Below, in pieces: positions 49,542 to 56,912 of a stretch of DNA of 64,000 nucleotides. Source of the DNA: a virus; IMG/VR virus record IMGVR_UViG_3300033233_000015, positions 1-64,000 of that record; one strand, 5' to 3'. Made by a program: the position numbers and the translations under genes. Numbering within the stretch: the stretch's first letter is position 1; each line of letters opens with the position of its first letter. The notes beneath the pieces are model-generated. The model saw only the letters and a list, made by a program, of their open reading frames with translations, had not been told where the DNA came from and searched no databases.

Positions 49542-49710
49542 GAAAGAGTTGTGGCTCAGGTTTGCGTGTGCGGCTTTGGCGAACCTCGAGACGGGAGACG
49601 ACATCGACGACGACGCGGAAGACGTCGCGAAGCTCGCCGACGCGATGGTCGAGGAGTACGAAGAGCGGTTCGCCACCCCCCGTCGGCGCCGCGGCAAAGA
49701 AGGAGACTGA
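49534..49710 (+). CDS. Small acidic protein (58 aa)
   Basis: LWLRFACAALANLE and an acidic helix, with a basic end. AGAAGGAGA is a strong ribosome site; it overlaps the previous gene by 8 nt. Confidence 0.5.
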   Translation: MDKKELWLRFACAALANLETGDDIDDDAEDVAKLADAMVEEYEERFATPRRRRGKEGD

Positions 49711-49713
49711 TCG

Positions 49714-49899
49714 ATGGCTCAGTTCTTCGTGCCGATCGACGTCGCGATCGAAGCTCGTGATCGCGAAGACGCCTTTCGTCAGGCGAGCAGCGTCCAAGCG
49801 CTCGTGAAGAACCCCTTCGTCCGAGGTCAACTCGAGAACGAGGGGGTTCAGGTCAAGAAGATCACCGTCTTCATGCCGCAAGAGAAACCGAGGGTGTGA
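49714..49899 (+). CDS. Small unknown protein (61 aa)
   Basis: A strand-helix-strand protein (MAQFFVPIDVAIEARDRED) preceded by GAAGGAGA. No family is recognised. Confidence 0.5.
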   Translation: MAQFFVPIDVAIEARDREDAFRQASSVQALVKNPFVRGQLENEGVQVKKITVFMPQEKPRV

Positions 49900-50765
49900 C
49901 CATGGGAACGAAAGATACTCGCGCGGCACACGGGGCTTCGGGCAAGAGGGACGTCCTCTTGTTCGATCCCGACGACTTGGTGCTCGTCACCGATCCGAGC
50001 CACCCGCTCTACCAGCCGTCGGTCAACGCTCCGCCCGAAGAGGCCGACGTGCTCAACATCATGCACTACGGCATCATCGAACCGATCGTCGTGCGCAAGA
50101 ATCCCGAGACGGGCGAGACCGAGGTCGTCGCGGGACGGACGCGAACCAAGGCGCTTCGCGAGGCGAACCGCCGCCTCAAGGCGCGAGGCGACAAGCCGCA
50201 CATGATGCCAGCCATCGCCAAGCGCGGTGAGATTTCGATGCTCGCGGGCGTCATGGTGAGCGAGAACGCCATCCGACGCACGTACTCCCCCATGGAGCGC
50301 GCGAACGAGATGAAGAAGCTCGCCGACATGAACTTCTCGGACGAGGACATCGCCGTCACGTTCGGGCTGAAATCGGTCACGAGCGTCAAGACGGCGATGG
50401 CGGTCCTCGACGCGACCAAGACGGTGCGTGACGCCGTCGACTCGGGCAAGGTCACGTTCGCGCAGGCCGCGAAGCTGGCGTCACTGCCGCCCGACGATCA
50501 GCGCGCGAAGATCGAGGAGATCGACAAGATCGGCGCCGTCAACGGCAAGCGCAACGGCAGCGCGCGACAGCGAGCTCAGTTCGTCAACGATGGCCCCGTC
50601 GCTCGCGGCAAGCGAGAAGTCGAGAAGAAACTCGAAGCGCTCAAGGGAGAAGACGTTCCCGCGAAACTCGACGCTCACCGAGTTCGGCACTGGCGAGAGG
50701 CGCTTGAGTGGTATCTCGGCGAGGAGAACGCGCTCTGTTCGGTGGTGGCGAGCGATGGCGACTAG
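49896..50765 (+). CDS. ParB/Srx-domain protein with helix-turn-helix
   Basis: A 289-residue protein. GIIEPIVVRKN (about 59-69) and VVAGRTRTKALREANRR are the ParB N-terminal core (the GERR-like motif appears as GRTR). MVSENAIRRTYSPMERANEM and SDEDIAVTFGLKSVTSVKTA are the central helix-turn-helix region. Phage versions may act in DNA partition or as nucleases. The GTG at 49896 overlaps upstream; ATG 49902 is also possible. Confidence 0.8.
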   Translation: MTMGTKDTRAAHGASGKRDVLLFDPDDLVLVTDPSHPLYQPSVNAPPEEADVLNIMHYGIIEPIVVRKNPETGETEVVAGRTRTKALREANRRLKARGDKPHMMPAIAKRGEISMLAGVMVSENAIRRTYSPMERANEMKKLADMNFSDEDIAVTFGLKSVTSVKTAMAVLDATKTVRDAVDSGKVTFAQAAKLASLPPDDQRAKIEEIDKIGAVNGKRNGSARQRAQFVNDGPVARGKREVEKKLEALKGEDVPAKLDAHRVRHWREALEWYLGEENALCSVVASDGD

Positions 50766-51138
50766 GCGCAAACCGTACGTCGCGCCGAAGATCGTCATCC
50801 TGCCGACGACGATGGTGGTTTCTCGTCCGCGCTGGAAGGAGTTCCTCTCTCGCATGGAGGGGAAAGAGGGCTGCAACTTCCGCGAGGATCCGAAGAAGCT
50901 AGAGACCCGCAAGGAGAGCGCGCGGTTCGGCAAGCCTCGGATCGTTTGGAACTGCGAGCACACCCTGAATATCGCCTCGCGACTGCTTCGAAAGATGGGC
51001 TTCGATGTCGAATCGTCGCTCACTTACTTCCGCAGCCGCGGCGGCTACTGCGACTGCGAAGTGCTCTTCAACGTGCCGCGTCGACGTCGTCGCGGGCGAC
51101 AGCGACGGCGCATTCGGAAGAAGGGATCACCGTCATGA
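50755..51138 (+). CDS. DUF2695-like protein (127 aa)
   Basis: CEHTLNIASRLLRKMGFDVE and RSRGGYCDCEVLFNV match the DUF2695 core, a small protein of unknown role. The tail is very basic (PRRRRRGRQRRRIRKKG). It overlaps the ParB-like stop by 11 nt. Confidence 0.65.
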   Translation: MATRRKPYVAPKIVILPTTMVVSRPRWKEFLSRMEGKEGCNFREDPKKLETRKESARFGKPRIVWNCEHTLNIASRLLRKMGFDVESSLTYFRSRGGYCDCEVLFNVPRRRRRGRQRRRIRKKGSPS

Positions 51139-51446
51139 CGCGGCACTTTTCGTTCTGGTGCGAGTCATGCCCGACGCGCGTTCTGGTGGAGACGGAGGTG
51201 TCCGCAGCTTCCTGCTATCCCGATCCTGAGTACGTGGGCGCGATGGACGGAGTGGCCACCGCACGTATCCGTCCGCCTGTAGAACACGATGACGGGCTTG
51301 AGATCGCTGATCTCTGCCCCGCGGACGGCGGGCAGCTGCACTGCCTCGACGAACTGATCGGTCGAGGCCTCATCCCGCATCACGACGACATCGACTCTCC
51401 GAATCTGCACGCAGGTTGGATCGAGAAAAGAAAGGCGAGTGCGTGA
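51135..51446 (+). CDS. Unknown Cys-containing protein (103 aa)
   Basis: FWCESCPTRVLVETEV at the start and LCPADGGQLHCLDELI later suggest a zinc ribbon. ATGA overlap. No family is recognised. Confidence 0.5.
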   Translation: MTRHFSFWCESCPTRVLVETEVSAASCYPDPEYVGAMDGVATARIRPPVEHDDGLEIADLCPADGGQLHCLDELIGRGLIPHHDDIDSPNLHAGWIEKRKASA

Positions 51447-51607
51447 ACTCGCGTCGCCCGTGCCCCGACTGCGGCGAACCGGTCGAGGTTCGCCGCTCGG
51501 AGTCGGAGGGGAACTATCCAGGCGCGATGGTGATCTTGGGCTTCGAGATCAAGTGCGGTCCCGAACACGAACGACGATGCCGATACTACAAGGAGAAGAC
51601 ATCATGA
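51443..51607 (+). CDS. Small zinc-ribbon protein (54 aa)
   Basis: CPDCGEPVEVRRSE with CGPEHERRC near the end forms a compact ribbon. A GTG overlaps the upstream stop. Confidence 0.5.
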   Translation: MNSRRPCPDCGEPVEVRRSESEGNYPGAMVILGFEIKCGPEHERRCRYYKEKTS

Positions 51608-51891
51608 GCGCTCGAGGCAAGGCAAGGAAGTTGGTCCGTCTCGCTACGGACAAGGGGACACCGGACAACGAAGCGATGGCCGCCGCGATGACGGCATGCA
51701 GGATCATCAACGAGAACGATCTGCTCGACGACGAAGGCGAGGGTGGTATCGGATCGATCATCAGCGGCGCTGGTCTCGACGAAGATCAGGTCGAAGCCGC
51801 CACATCGATCTTCAAGAAGCTCTCCGATCCCGAGTTCGTCTCGTCGGTGAAGAAGATCGCGCGTTCGCTCATGCGGGGGAGGCGGAGGTGA
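51604..51891 (+). CDS. Helical protein (95 aa), DUF2786-like start
   Basis: LVRLATDKGTPDNEAMAAAM followed by CRIINENDLL resembles the N-terminal unit of DUF2786 proteins (KIRALLALA..p..nEA..AA.~A). The C-terminus is helical. The role is unknown. ATGA overlap. Confidence 0.5.
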   Translation: MSARGKARKLVRLATDKGTPDNEAMAAAMTACRIINENDLLDDEGEGGIGSIISGAGLDEDQVEAATSIFKKLSDPEFVSSVKKIARSLMRGRRR

Positions 51892-52043
51892 ACCGCGACA
51901 CGCGACGACGTGCCGAGCGTCGCGCTGAAGGCGTCTGTATTCGGTGCGGCAAATGGGAGATCGCGCGCGAGCGATCACGATCACGGTGCGGCGACTGCCT
52001 CGAATACCAACGGACACGAAACGAGCGAGCGAGGAGACGATGA
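51888..52043 (+). CDS. Small zinc-ribbon protein (51 aa)
   Basis: CIRCGKWEIARERSRSRCGD with CLEY forms a ribbon between basic ends. GTGA and ATGA overlaps. Confidence 0.5.
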   Translation: MNRDTRRRAERRAEGVCIRCGKWEIARERSRSRCGDCLEYQRTRNERARRR

Positions 52044-52294
52044 GCTGGCACGCGCGATGGGGAAAACCCGATCCGTTCAAGAAGCCGGTCAAGGTCGGCG
52101 AGCGAATCGGACCATGGGAGGTGCTCGGCGAAGTTCGCGCGCACGCGCACTACGGTGTTCAAATCAAGGCGCGATGCATCGTCTGCGGGGTCACGCGCAT
52201 CCACGTTCAGACGCGCTTGCGGTACGCGGCGAAGAAGGCGAAGCGCGGTGGCGTCGCGCTCGGTCACAAGGGATGCGGAAAGACGAAGCGATGA
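52040..52294 (+). CDS. Small basic protein with CxxC (84 aa)
   Basis: GERIGPWEVLGEVRAHAHYG is followed by ARCIVCGVTRIHVQTRLR, similar to the N-terminal unit of phage HNH proteins of the RWTVL..C.CG kind. It may be a truncated homing nuclease arm. ATGA overlaps. Confidence 0.5.
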   Translation: MSWHARWGKPDPFKKPVKVGERIGPWEVLGEVRAHAHYGVQIKARCIVCGVTRIHVQTRLRYAAKKAKRGGVALGHKGCGKTKR

Positions 52295-52818
52295 TCTCCA
52301 CCACATGCATCGTGTGCGGCGGGTTCGCGACCGAGTGGTGTGCTCGGCTCGAGCATCGCGCGTTCGCGTCGAGCATCACGCCGAAGATGGAGCCGCACTG
52401 CCGCGAGCACGGGATGGTGAGATTCTTAGACGACTCGAAGCGTGTCGATTGGGCCGCGCGTCTCGCCGTCGTCAAGAGCGACTGGTATCGCGTGCTCAAG
52501 TTCTGCAGCATCGAGCCCGCCTTCAACGACTCGATGACGGATTCGCTCGCGGTCGAACGGTACATCAAGGAGCTTCAGATCGCCCTCGACCTCGCGGGCA
52601 CCGTCATGTGTCTCATGTGCACGCGCACCGATCACACGACAGCCGAGCACGAGCGGCTCGCGGAGATGAGCCCGCAGCCCTCTGGCGGCATCGAGGCGAT
52701 GCGCAAGGGCGAGTTGAAGAAACTTCGCAAGATCGCAGAGGCGGCCCGAGACGTCGTCGATTCGACGGAGGACGTCTTCGCCGAGCTCAACGAACTGCTC
52801 CGAGAGGCTGGCTACTAG
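52291..52818 (+). CDS. Unknown protein with several Cys pairs (175 aa)
   Basis: CIVCGGFATEWCARLEHRAF and VMCLMCTRTDHTTAEHER flank a helical middle. The last third is helical (LKKLRKIAEAARDVVDSTED). The function is unknown. Confidence 0.5.
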   Translation: MISTTCIVCGGFATEWCARLEHRAFASSITPKMEPHCREHGMVRFLDDSKRVDWAARLAVVKSDWYRVLKFCSIEPAFNDSMTDSLAVERYIKELQIALDLAGTVMCLMCTRTDHTTAEHERLAEMSPQPSGGIEAMRKGELKKLRKIAEAARDVVDSTEDVFAELNELLREAGY

Positions 52819-53051
52819 TGGGCGCCGTAGATATCTTCTCCGCGACGGAGCCGTGCGAGTATGAGGGCTCGCGCAAGGTGATCTCGCGCGACGGACACGC
52901 TTCACCGCTGCTCTGCGTCGCGCATGCGGAGGAGTGGTTCAAGAACGTGCCCGGCTGCACGCACATCGCGCGTCCGAGGCTCCTTCCGGGCGAGGGAGAA
53001 TCGCACCCCTGCCAAGCGAACTGGCCGTTCACGGGGGCTGTACCAGGATGA
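52818..53051 (+). CDS. Small Cys/His protein (77 aa)
   Basis: CEYEGSRKVISRDGHASPLL then CVAHAEEWF, typical of small phage proteins with C...C..H. A GTG start overlaps the previous stop by 1 nt. Confidence 0.45.
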   Translation: MGAVDIFSATEPCEYEGSRKVISRDGHASPLLCVAHAEEWFKNVPGCTHIARPRLLPGEGESHPCQANWPFTGAVPG

Positions 53052-53066
53052 AGAAAGGATCGGATC

Positions 53067-53276
53067 ATGACGCCTAGAGAATTGGGTGGAGCAATCACGC
53101 GCGCGGAGGACGTGTTCGTTTGGGTGGGGTACACCCGAGACAAGGGGGTGTTCATTCGCGTCCCGAAGCCGGCGGCGAGAGAGATTGTGGACGAGGCGAA
53201 AGCCGAAGAGGTGACGAACGTCGAGGCGCACGCCTCCGGCAACGAAGTCTTCATTGGCCATTCGCCGCCGTACTGA
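53067..53276 (+). CDS. Small unknown protein (69 aa)
   Basis: A strand-rich small protein (VFVWVGYTRDKGVFIRV) with AAREIVDEAKAEEV. A GAAAGGA ribosome site. No family is recognised. Confidence 0.5.
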   Translation: MTPRELGGAITRAEDVFVWVGYTRDKGVFIRVPKPAAREIVDEAKAEEVTNVEAHASGNEVFIGHSPPY

Positions 53277-54163
53277 TGCTCTCCCTACCTTCCGAACTCG
53301 CAGGTCTTCCGCTCGTCGCGTCCGTGAGCGGAGGCAAGGATTCGACGGCGCTCATCCTCGCGCTGCTCGAGGCGGGGCTCGTGACGCGCTACGTCTTCGC
53401 CGACACGGGATGGGAAGCGCCAGAGACGTACACGTACCTCGACACGCTCCGCACGAAGCTCGGGATCGTGATCGACGTAGTGGGCGTGCCAGGAGGGATG
53501 CTCGCCATCGCGACGAAGAAGGCGGGCTTCCCTCAGCGCAAGGGGCGGTGGTGCACCGAGAAGCTCAAGATGATTCCGATCCGCGAATACCACCGCGCGA
53601 TCGGCGCCGACGTCGTCAACGTGGTCGGCGTCCGCGCGGAAGAGAGCGCGAAGCGGGCGGCGATGTCGGAACTCGAGGACGACGCCGAATGGGGCGGGTG
53701 GGTGTGGAGACCGCTGCTTCGATGGAGCGTCGCGGAGGTGCTGGCGATCCACCATCGACACGGCGTCCCCGTGAACCCGCTCTACAAGCGCGGTCACAAC
53801 CGCGTCGGCTGCTACCCGTGCATCAACGCCGACAAGGAAGAGATCCGCCTCGTCGCCGAACACTCGCCCGAGCGCATCGACGAGATTCGGGCGCACGAGC
53901 TGGCGCAGAGCACCGAGCGCGCGCGCCGCAACACGAGCGGCGAAGGAAACTTCAAGCATCTGACCTCGACGTACTTCAGTGCGCGTGAGTCGCTCGGACC
54001 GCGCGGCATCGACGAGGTCGTGGAGTGGTCGCGCACCGACCACGGCGGCAAGCAGCTGCCGCTCCTCGCTTCCGTTCCGAGCGGCGGATGTATGCGATGG
54101 GGTCTCTGCGAACCGCCGACGACGGAAGGAGAAGGAGAAGACGATGCAGCACAAGGAAATTGA
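53276..54163 (+). CDS. PAPS-reductase-like (adenine nucleotide alpha-hydrolase) protein
   Basis: A 295-residue protein. SVSGGKDSTALIL (16-28, PP-loop), FADTGWE, KRGRWCTEKLKMIPI-like segments, VVGVRAEESAKRA, WRPLLRWSVAEVLAIH and GCYPCI are typical of phage PAPS-reductase-family proteins. The C-terminal Cys pair (CMRWGLC) may bind a cofactor. Phage members are not proven sulfate reducers; related DndC enzymes modify DNA with sulfur. TGATG overlap. Confidence 0.82.
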   Translation: MLSLPSELAGLPLVASVSGGKDSTALILALLEAGLVTRYVFADTGWEAPETYTYLDTLRTKLGIVIDVVGVPGGMLAIATKKAGFPQRKGRWCTEKLKMIPIREYHRAIGADVVNVVGVRAEESAKRAAMSELEDDAEWGGWVWRPLLRWSVAEVLAIHHRHGVPVNPLYKRGHNRVGCYPCINADKEEIRLVAEHSPERIDEIRAHELAQSTERARRNTSGEGNFKHLTSTYFSARESLGPRGIDEVVEWSRTDHGGKQLPLLASVPSGGCMRWGLCEPPTTEGEGEDDAAQGN

Positions 54164-54365
54164 CTCGATGCCTACGGGGGTGGCTCACCCCGACGGCCGC
54201 ACGTACAGCAACGCGACGCCCGACGACAAGAAGCCGATCGACAAGGACACCCCAAAGTGCGTCGGCTGCGGAAGCTGGCATGGGGGTGTAGGGGCAGAGC
54301 ATCTCTGCATGCAGGCGGAGATCCTCCGCCTACGAACGGAGAACCACGCACTGAGGCTGCGATGA
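54144..54365 (+). CDS. Small protein with CVGCGSWHGG (73 aa)
   Basis: CVGCGSWHGGVGAEHLC followed by a leucine-zipper-like end (AEILRLRTENHALRLR). It overlaps the previous gene by 20 nt; GAAGGAGAAG is upstream. The function is unknown. Confidence 0.5.
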   Translation: MQHKEIDSMPTGVAHPDGRTYSNATPDDKKPIDKDTPKCVGCGSWHGGVGAEHLCMQAEILRLRTENHALRLR

Positions 54366-54679
54366 CAGACGACGATCCGTTTTTCCCTACGACGATGACC
54401 ACCGCAGCGAAGGCCGATCTCGAGCTGCTCGATCGCATCCTCGATCCGCGAAACGATCCCGAACTGTCACCCGCCGAGCGGCGCGCGTTCCACGACATGC
54501 GGTGCACGATTCGCGCGGGAGACCAGGGCAGGCTCACCGCGAAACAAGCGGCGTGGGCGAACGAGGTCAATGCGCGGCTCAGGCCGATCGATCTCAGTAC
54601 GGTGCCTGGGCTGACGGGTCGCGTTCCAACGATGTCCGTGCTCGCGGCGCCGCTACCGAAAAGGCCACCCGGACGATGA
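54362..54679 (+). CDS. Unknown protein (105 aa)
   Basis: LLDRILDPRNDPELSPAERR and AKQAAWANEVNARL: helical, resembling small phage proteins with a LTxKQxxWA motif. ATGA overlaps. Confidence 0.5.
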   Translation: MTDDDPFFPTTMTTAAKADLELLDRILDPRNDPELSPAERRAFHDMRCTIRAGDQGRLTAKQAAWANEVNARLRPIDLSTVPGLTGRVPTMSVLAAPLPKRPPGR

Positions 54680-55008
54680 AAACGTGCGAGGTGTGCGGGT
54701 GCCAGGTTCCCGATCGCAGTCACCAGGACGCGACCGCGCGGACTTGCTCTCCGACGTGCGCGTCGACGCTGTTCAAGCGCGAACATCCCGACTGGTCTCG
54801 TCGTCTTCTCGTTGCGGACGAGGATCACCCGATGCTCGGGCTTCGGATAGTACGGCGCGAGCGTCCACTTCCCACCGAAGTAGGAGAAGAACGGCCTGAG
54901 CGGCGCGCTGAATCCGAAGCCGAGCTGTCGGGTTGGCTCTCTCATTGGTCGTCCTGCTTGCGGGACGAGTACGACGGACGTGGCGGCCGGCGGAGAGGCG
55001 AGGACGGC
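54676..55008 (+). pseudogene. Zinc-ribbon ORF start interrupted by an inverted adenine-methylase fragment
   Basis: CEVCGCQVPDRSHQ and CSPTCASTLFKREH begin a ribbon protein at ATG 54676. From about 54820 the plus frame (still open to 55230) only mirrors a minus-strand fragment of a Dam-like methylase. The ribbon protein is therefore probably truncated or fused to nonsense. Confidence 0.45.
54820..54945 (-). pseudogene. Fragment of a Dam-like DNA adenine methylase N-terminus
   Basis: The minus frame from ATG 54945 reads APLRPFFSYFGGKWTLAPYY followed by PKPEHRVIL, the classical start of Dam (PF.Y.GGK..l...y). The expected EPFxG motif after HRVI is missing and the frame continues without similarity. 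It is a remnant left by recombination or deletion. Confidence 0.65.
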
Positions 55009-55230
55009 ATGAACGAATGGGAAAAATTGCCAGCGGACACGTCTAAGACGTGCGGGTATTCCGAACTGCCGTTTCACGGCGGGACCATCGTGGTGTGGAC
55101 CTCGAACGAAGATGCTTCAGGTCGATGCGGTAAGAAGGCAACGACGGCACGCATCTCTAGATGCGGATGCGGCAGGCGCGACATGTCCACCTTCTGTTGC
55201 GACAAGCATCGGAAACACGCGGGTTCGTGA
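55009..55230 (+). CDS. Cys-rich small protein (73 aa)
   Basis: CGYSELPFHGGTIVVWTSNE, CGKKATTARISRCGCGRRD and FCCDKH. GAGAGGCGAGG precedes ATG 55009. The Cys pattern suggests zinc binding. The function is unknown. Confidence 0.5.
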   Translation: MNEWEKLPADTSKTCGYSELPFHGGTIVVWTSNEDASGRCGKKATTARISRCGCGRRDMSTFCCDKHRKHAGS

Positions 55231-55234
55231 TCCG

Positions 55235-55420
55235 ATGAGCAGGGGCGCCCAACGCGACGAGACGATCCTTCTCCAGCAGATGGTCGACGCCATCCGCGAG
55301 TCGCGAGGCCAACCTCCTCTCTACGCGACCGATCGCGAGACGTACCACGTGTACCCCGATCCAACCGCGAGCCGAGATTTTCTTCCGTCCGGCATGAAGC
55401 GCAGTCGCGTCTATCAGTGA
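55235..55420 (+). CDS. Small unknown protein (61 aa), last gene of the plus-strand train
   Basis: ETILLQQMVDAIRESRGQPP and TYHVYPDPTASRDF. No family is recognised. Its stop overlaps the convergent minus-strand peptide gene. Confidence 0.45.
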   Translation: MSRGAQRDETILLQQMVDAIRESRGQPPLYATDRETYHVYPDPTASRDFLPSGMKRSRVYQ

Positions 55421-55503
55421 CGAGCCCACACCCACGCGAGCGCGATGACGACCGCGATCGATCCCAAGATGACGATCGCGACGAGGACCACGCCCTCCTT
55501 CAC
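55414..55503 (-). CDS. Tiny membrane peptide (29 aa)
   Basis: VVLVAIVILGSIAVVIALAW is one transmembrane helix. A GTG overlaps the stop of the upstream minus-strand gene (GTGA), which supports translation. Confidence 0.45.
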   Translation of the reverse strand: MKEGVVLVAIVILGSIAVVIALAWVWARH

Positions 55504-56471
55504 GAGAAGGCTCGGCGGAAGAAGTCGACGACACCGCCCACGACAGCGCCAACGAGGGCGCCGACGGGACCTCCGATCGCAGCTCCGACCGCTACGCCTC
55601 CCGCGATGATCGCCACGTCGCTAGCGCCCGATCCTTTCGTAGCGACCATCGGCGAACGAAGACCTGCCGTGCACATCATGCCGACCTTCGTCTGCACAGC
55701 GACGCAGTTGTACGGCGCGATTCCTGGCTGACGACCGACGAGCAGTGGCTTGCCGTCATGAACCATGAGACCGCAGAGCTCGGGATCGCTCATCACATCG
55801 ACCGTGTCTCTTGGGGTGCCGTCCACGATGCAGTAGCGACTGAGGAGTCCCTGCGCGATCCCCACATAGTCGTCCTGATCGGTGCCGTGAAACGGGGGCC
55901 ACCAGTAGCCTTGGATGACTCCGATGCTCGGTTCGCTCACCGTCTTCGCGACCTTGACCCCGAGCCAGGTCGTCCCTCCGGGCTGCGGCACGTACTGGCC
56001 GTAGTTCTCGGCCTTGCCAGGATAGCTGGCGAGCTGGTTGTCGATGATCCACGGCTTGCCGGGACCGAAGAAGAGCCCACCCGAGTAGCCCGCCTTCACG
56101 AGCGCGTCGTCGAGCATCTTCGAGTTCGTTCGCATCGTCGAAACGAACATCATCTCGTTCGTCGTGAGATGCATCATTCCGAGCGTGATCGGCGTCACCG
56201 TCACCGCGCGTTGCATGTACGCGAGGTCCGAGAGACGCGCGGTGAGGAACGTGCACTCAAGGATGTCCGCCACCCGCTGCATGATGCGTGCGCCCATGCC
56301 CGGATAGAAGCCGTCGATCTTGATCGGCGTCGAGGTCACGTAGAACGTCGCGGTGTGGTTCTTGTACGAGCTCGTGATGGGCGTGAACGTGACCTGAGCC
56401 TGCCCGTTCTTCACGGCGTCGAGGACGAGAGCTTCGTAGGCGGGATCGCTTGCTGACTTGGGCCAGTTCAT
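55500..56471 (-). CDS. Unknown protein with Gly-zipper C-terminus (323 aa)
   Basis: The soluble part has AVTVTPITLGMMHLTTNEMM and VHDGKPLLVGRQPGIAPYNC, and the C-terminus is a Gly/Ala/Val-rich segment (GGVAVGAAIGGPVGALVGAV) like glycine-zipper membrane inserts. It may be a virion or membrane-active protein. ATGA overlap with the upstream gene. Confidence 0.5.
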   Translation of the reverse strand: MNWPKSASDPAYEALVLDAVKNGQAQVTFTPITSSYKNHTATFYVTSTPIKIDGFYPGMGARIMQRVADILECTFLTARLSDLAYMQRAVTVTPITLGMMHLTTNEMMFVSTMRTNSKMLDDALVKAGYSGGLFFGPGKPWIIDNQLASYPGKAENYGQYVPQPGGTTWLGVKVAKTVSEPSIGVIQGYWWPPFHGTDQDDYVGIAQGLLSRYCIVDGTPRDTVDVMSDPELCGLMVHDGKPLLVGRQPGIAPYNCVAVQTKVGMMCTAGLRSPMVATKGSGASDVAIIAGGVAVGAAIGGPVGALVGAVVGGVVDFFRRAFS

Positions 56472-56887
56472 TTTTGCATCAACTCCCATCCCGTAAACGC
56501 GAGGCCAGCACTGAGCGACACGATGGTGAGCACCGCAGCGGTCTTCGACAAGCTCGACATCTGCTGTACGGGCGGCGTCGGTTCTACGCCGCCCGTCGGA
56601 ACGTACGCGCCGCACGCGTGGAAGCATCCCTCAAGGGGGTTGCCCTGCCGATCGCGCGTCCATGTGTGCGGCTCGACGAGGAGAAGCGCGGTCACTCCGG
56701 GCAGAGGGAAGCTCTCGGTTACGCCGAGCGGAATCGCCAGATCGTTCGCCAGGGCGTTCGCTCGAGCGACGAGCGCTGCAGGGATGGGGCCGTCTTCGCC
56801 CTCATTCCAGTAGCGGTATCCGCTCGGAATGACTCCGCGCGGGCACTTGGCGGCGTAGCCCGCTCCTGCTCCGTACGAGACAGACAT
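56468..56887 (-). CDS. Protein with C-terminal transmembrane helix (139 aa)
   Basis: A soluble N-terminal domain with GYRYWNEGEDGPIPAALVAR and GCFHACGAYVP, then a C-terminal helix (AAVLTIVSLSAGLAFTGWEL). No family is recognised. Its ATG lies 8 nt behind a TACGCT box. Confidence 0.5.
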   Translation of the reverse strand: MSVSYGAGAGYAAKCPRGVIPSGYRYWNEGEDGPIPAALVARANALANDLAIPLGVTESFPLPGVTALLLVEPHTWTRDRQGNPLEGCFHACGAYVPTGGVEPTPPVQQMSSLSKTAAVLTIVSLSAGLAFTGWELMQK

Positions 56888-56895
56888 CGCTCAGG

Positions 56896-56905
56896 AGCGT
56901 AACAT
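56896..56905. promoter_or_regulatory. Overlapping divergent -10 boxes
   Basis: On the minus strand TACGCT (56901-56896) precedes the ATG at 56887 by 8 nt. On the plus strand TAACAT (56900-56905) precedes the ATG at 56913 by 7 nt. The boxes overlap by 2 bp, so the two promoters could not be used at once. Confidence 0.45.
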
Positions 56906-56912
56906 GCGGGGC

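Noticed and set aside
48273-49697. Minus-strand open frame of 474 codons opposite the cytosine methyltransferase
   Set aside because: It is Ser/Arg/Pro-rich without motifs and opposite two better-supported frames; high GC keeps it open.
54172-55077. Long minus-strand open frame of 301 codons
   Set aside because: Only the Dam-like start (54820-54945) has similarity; the rest mirrors plus-strand genes with good motifs, so it is not one gene.
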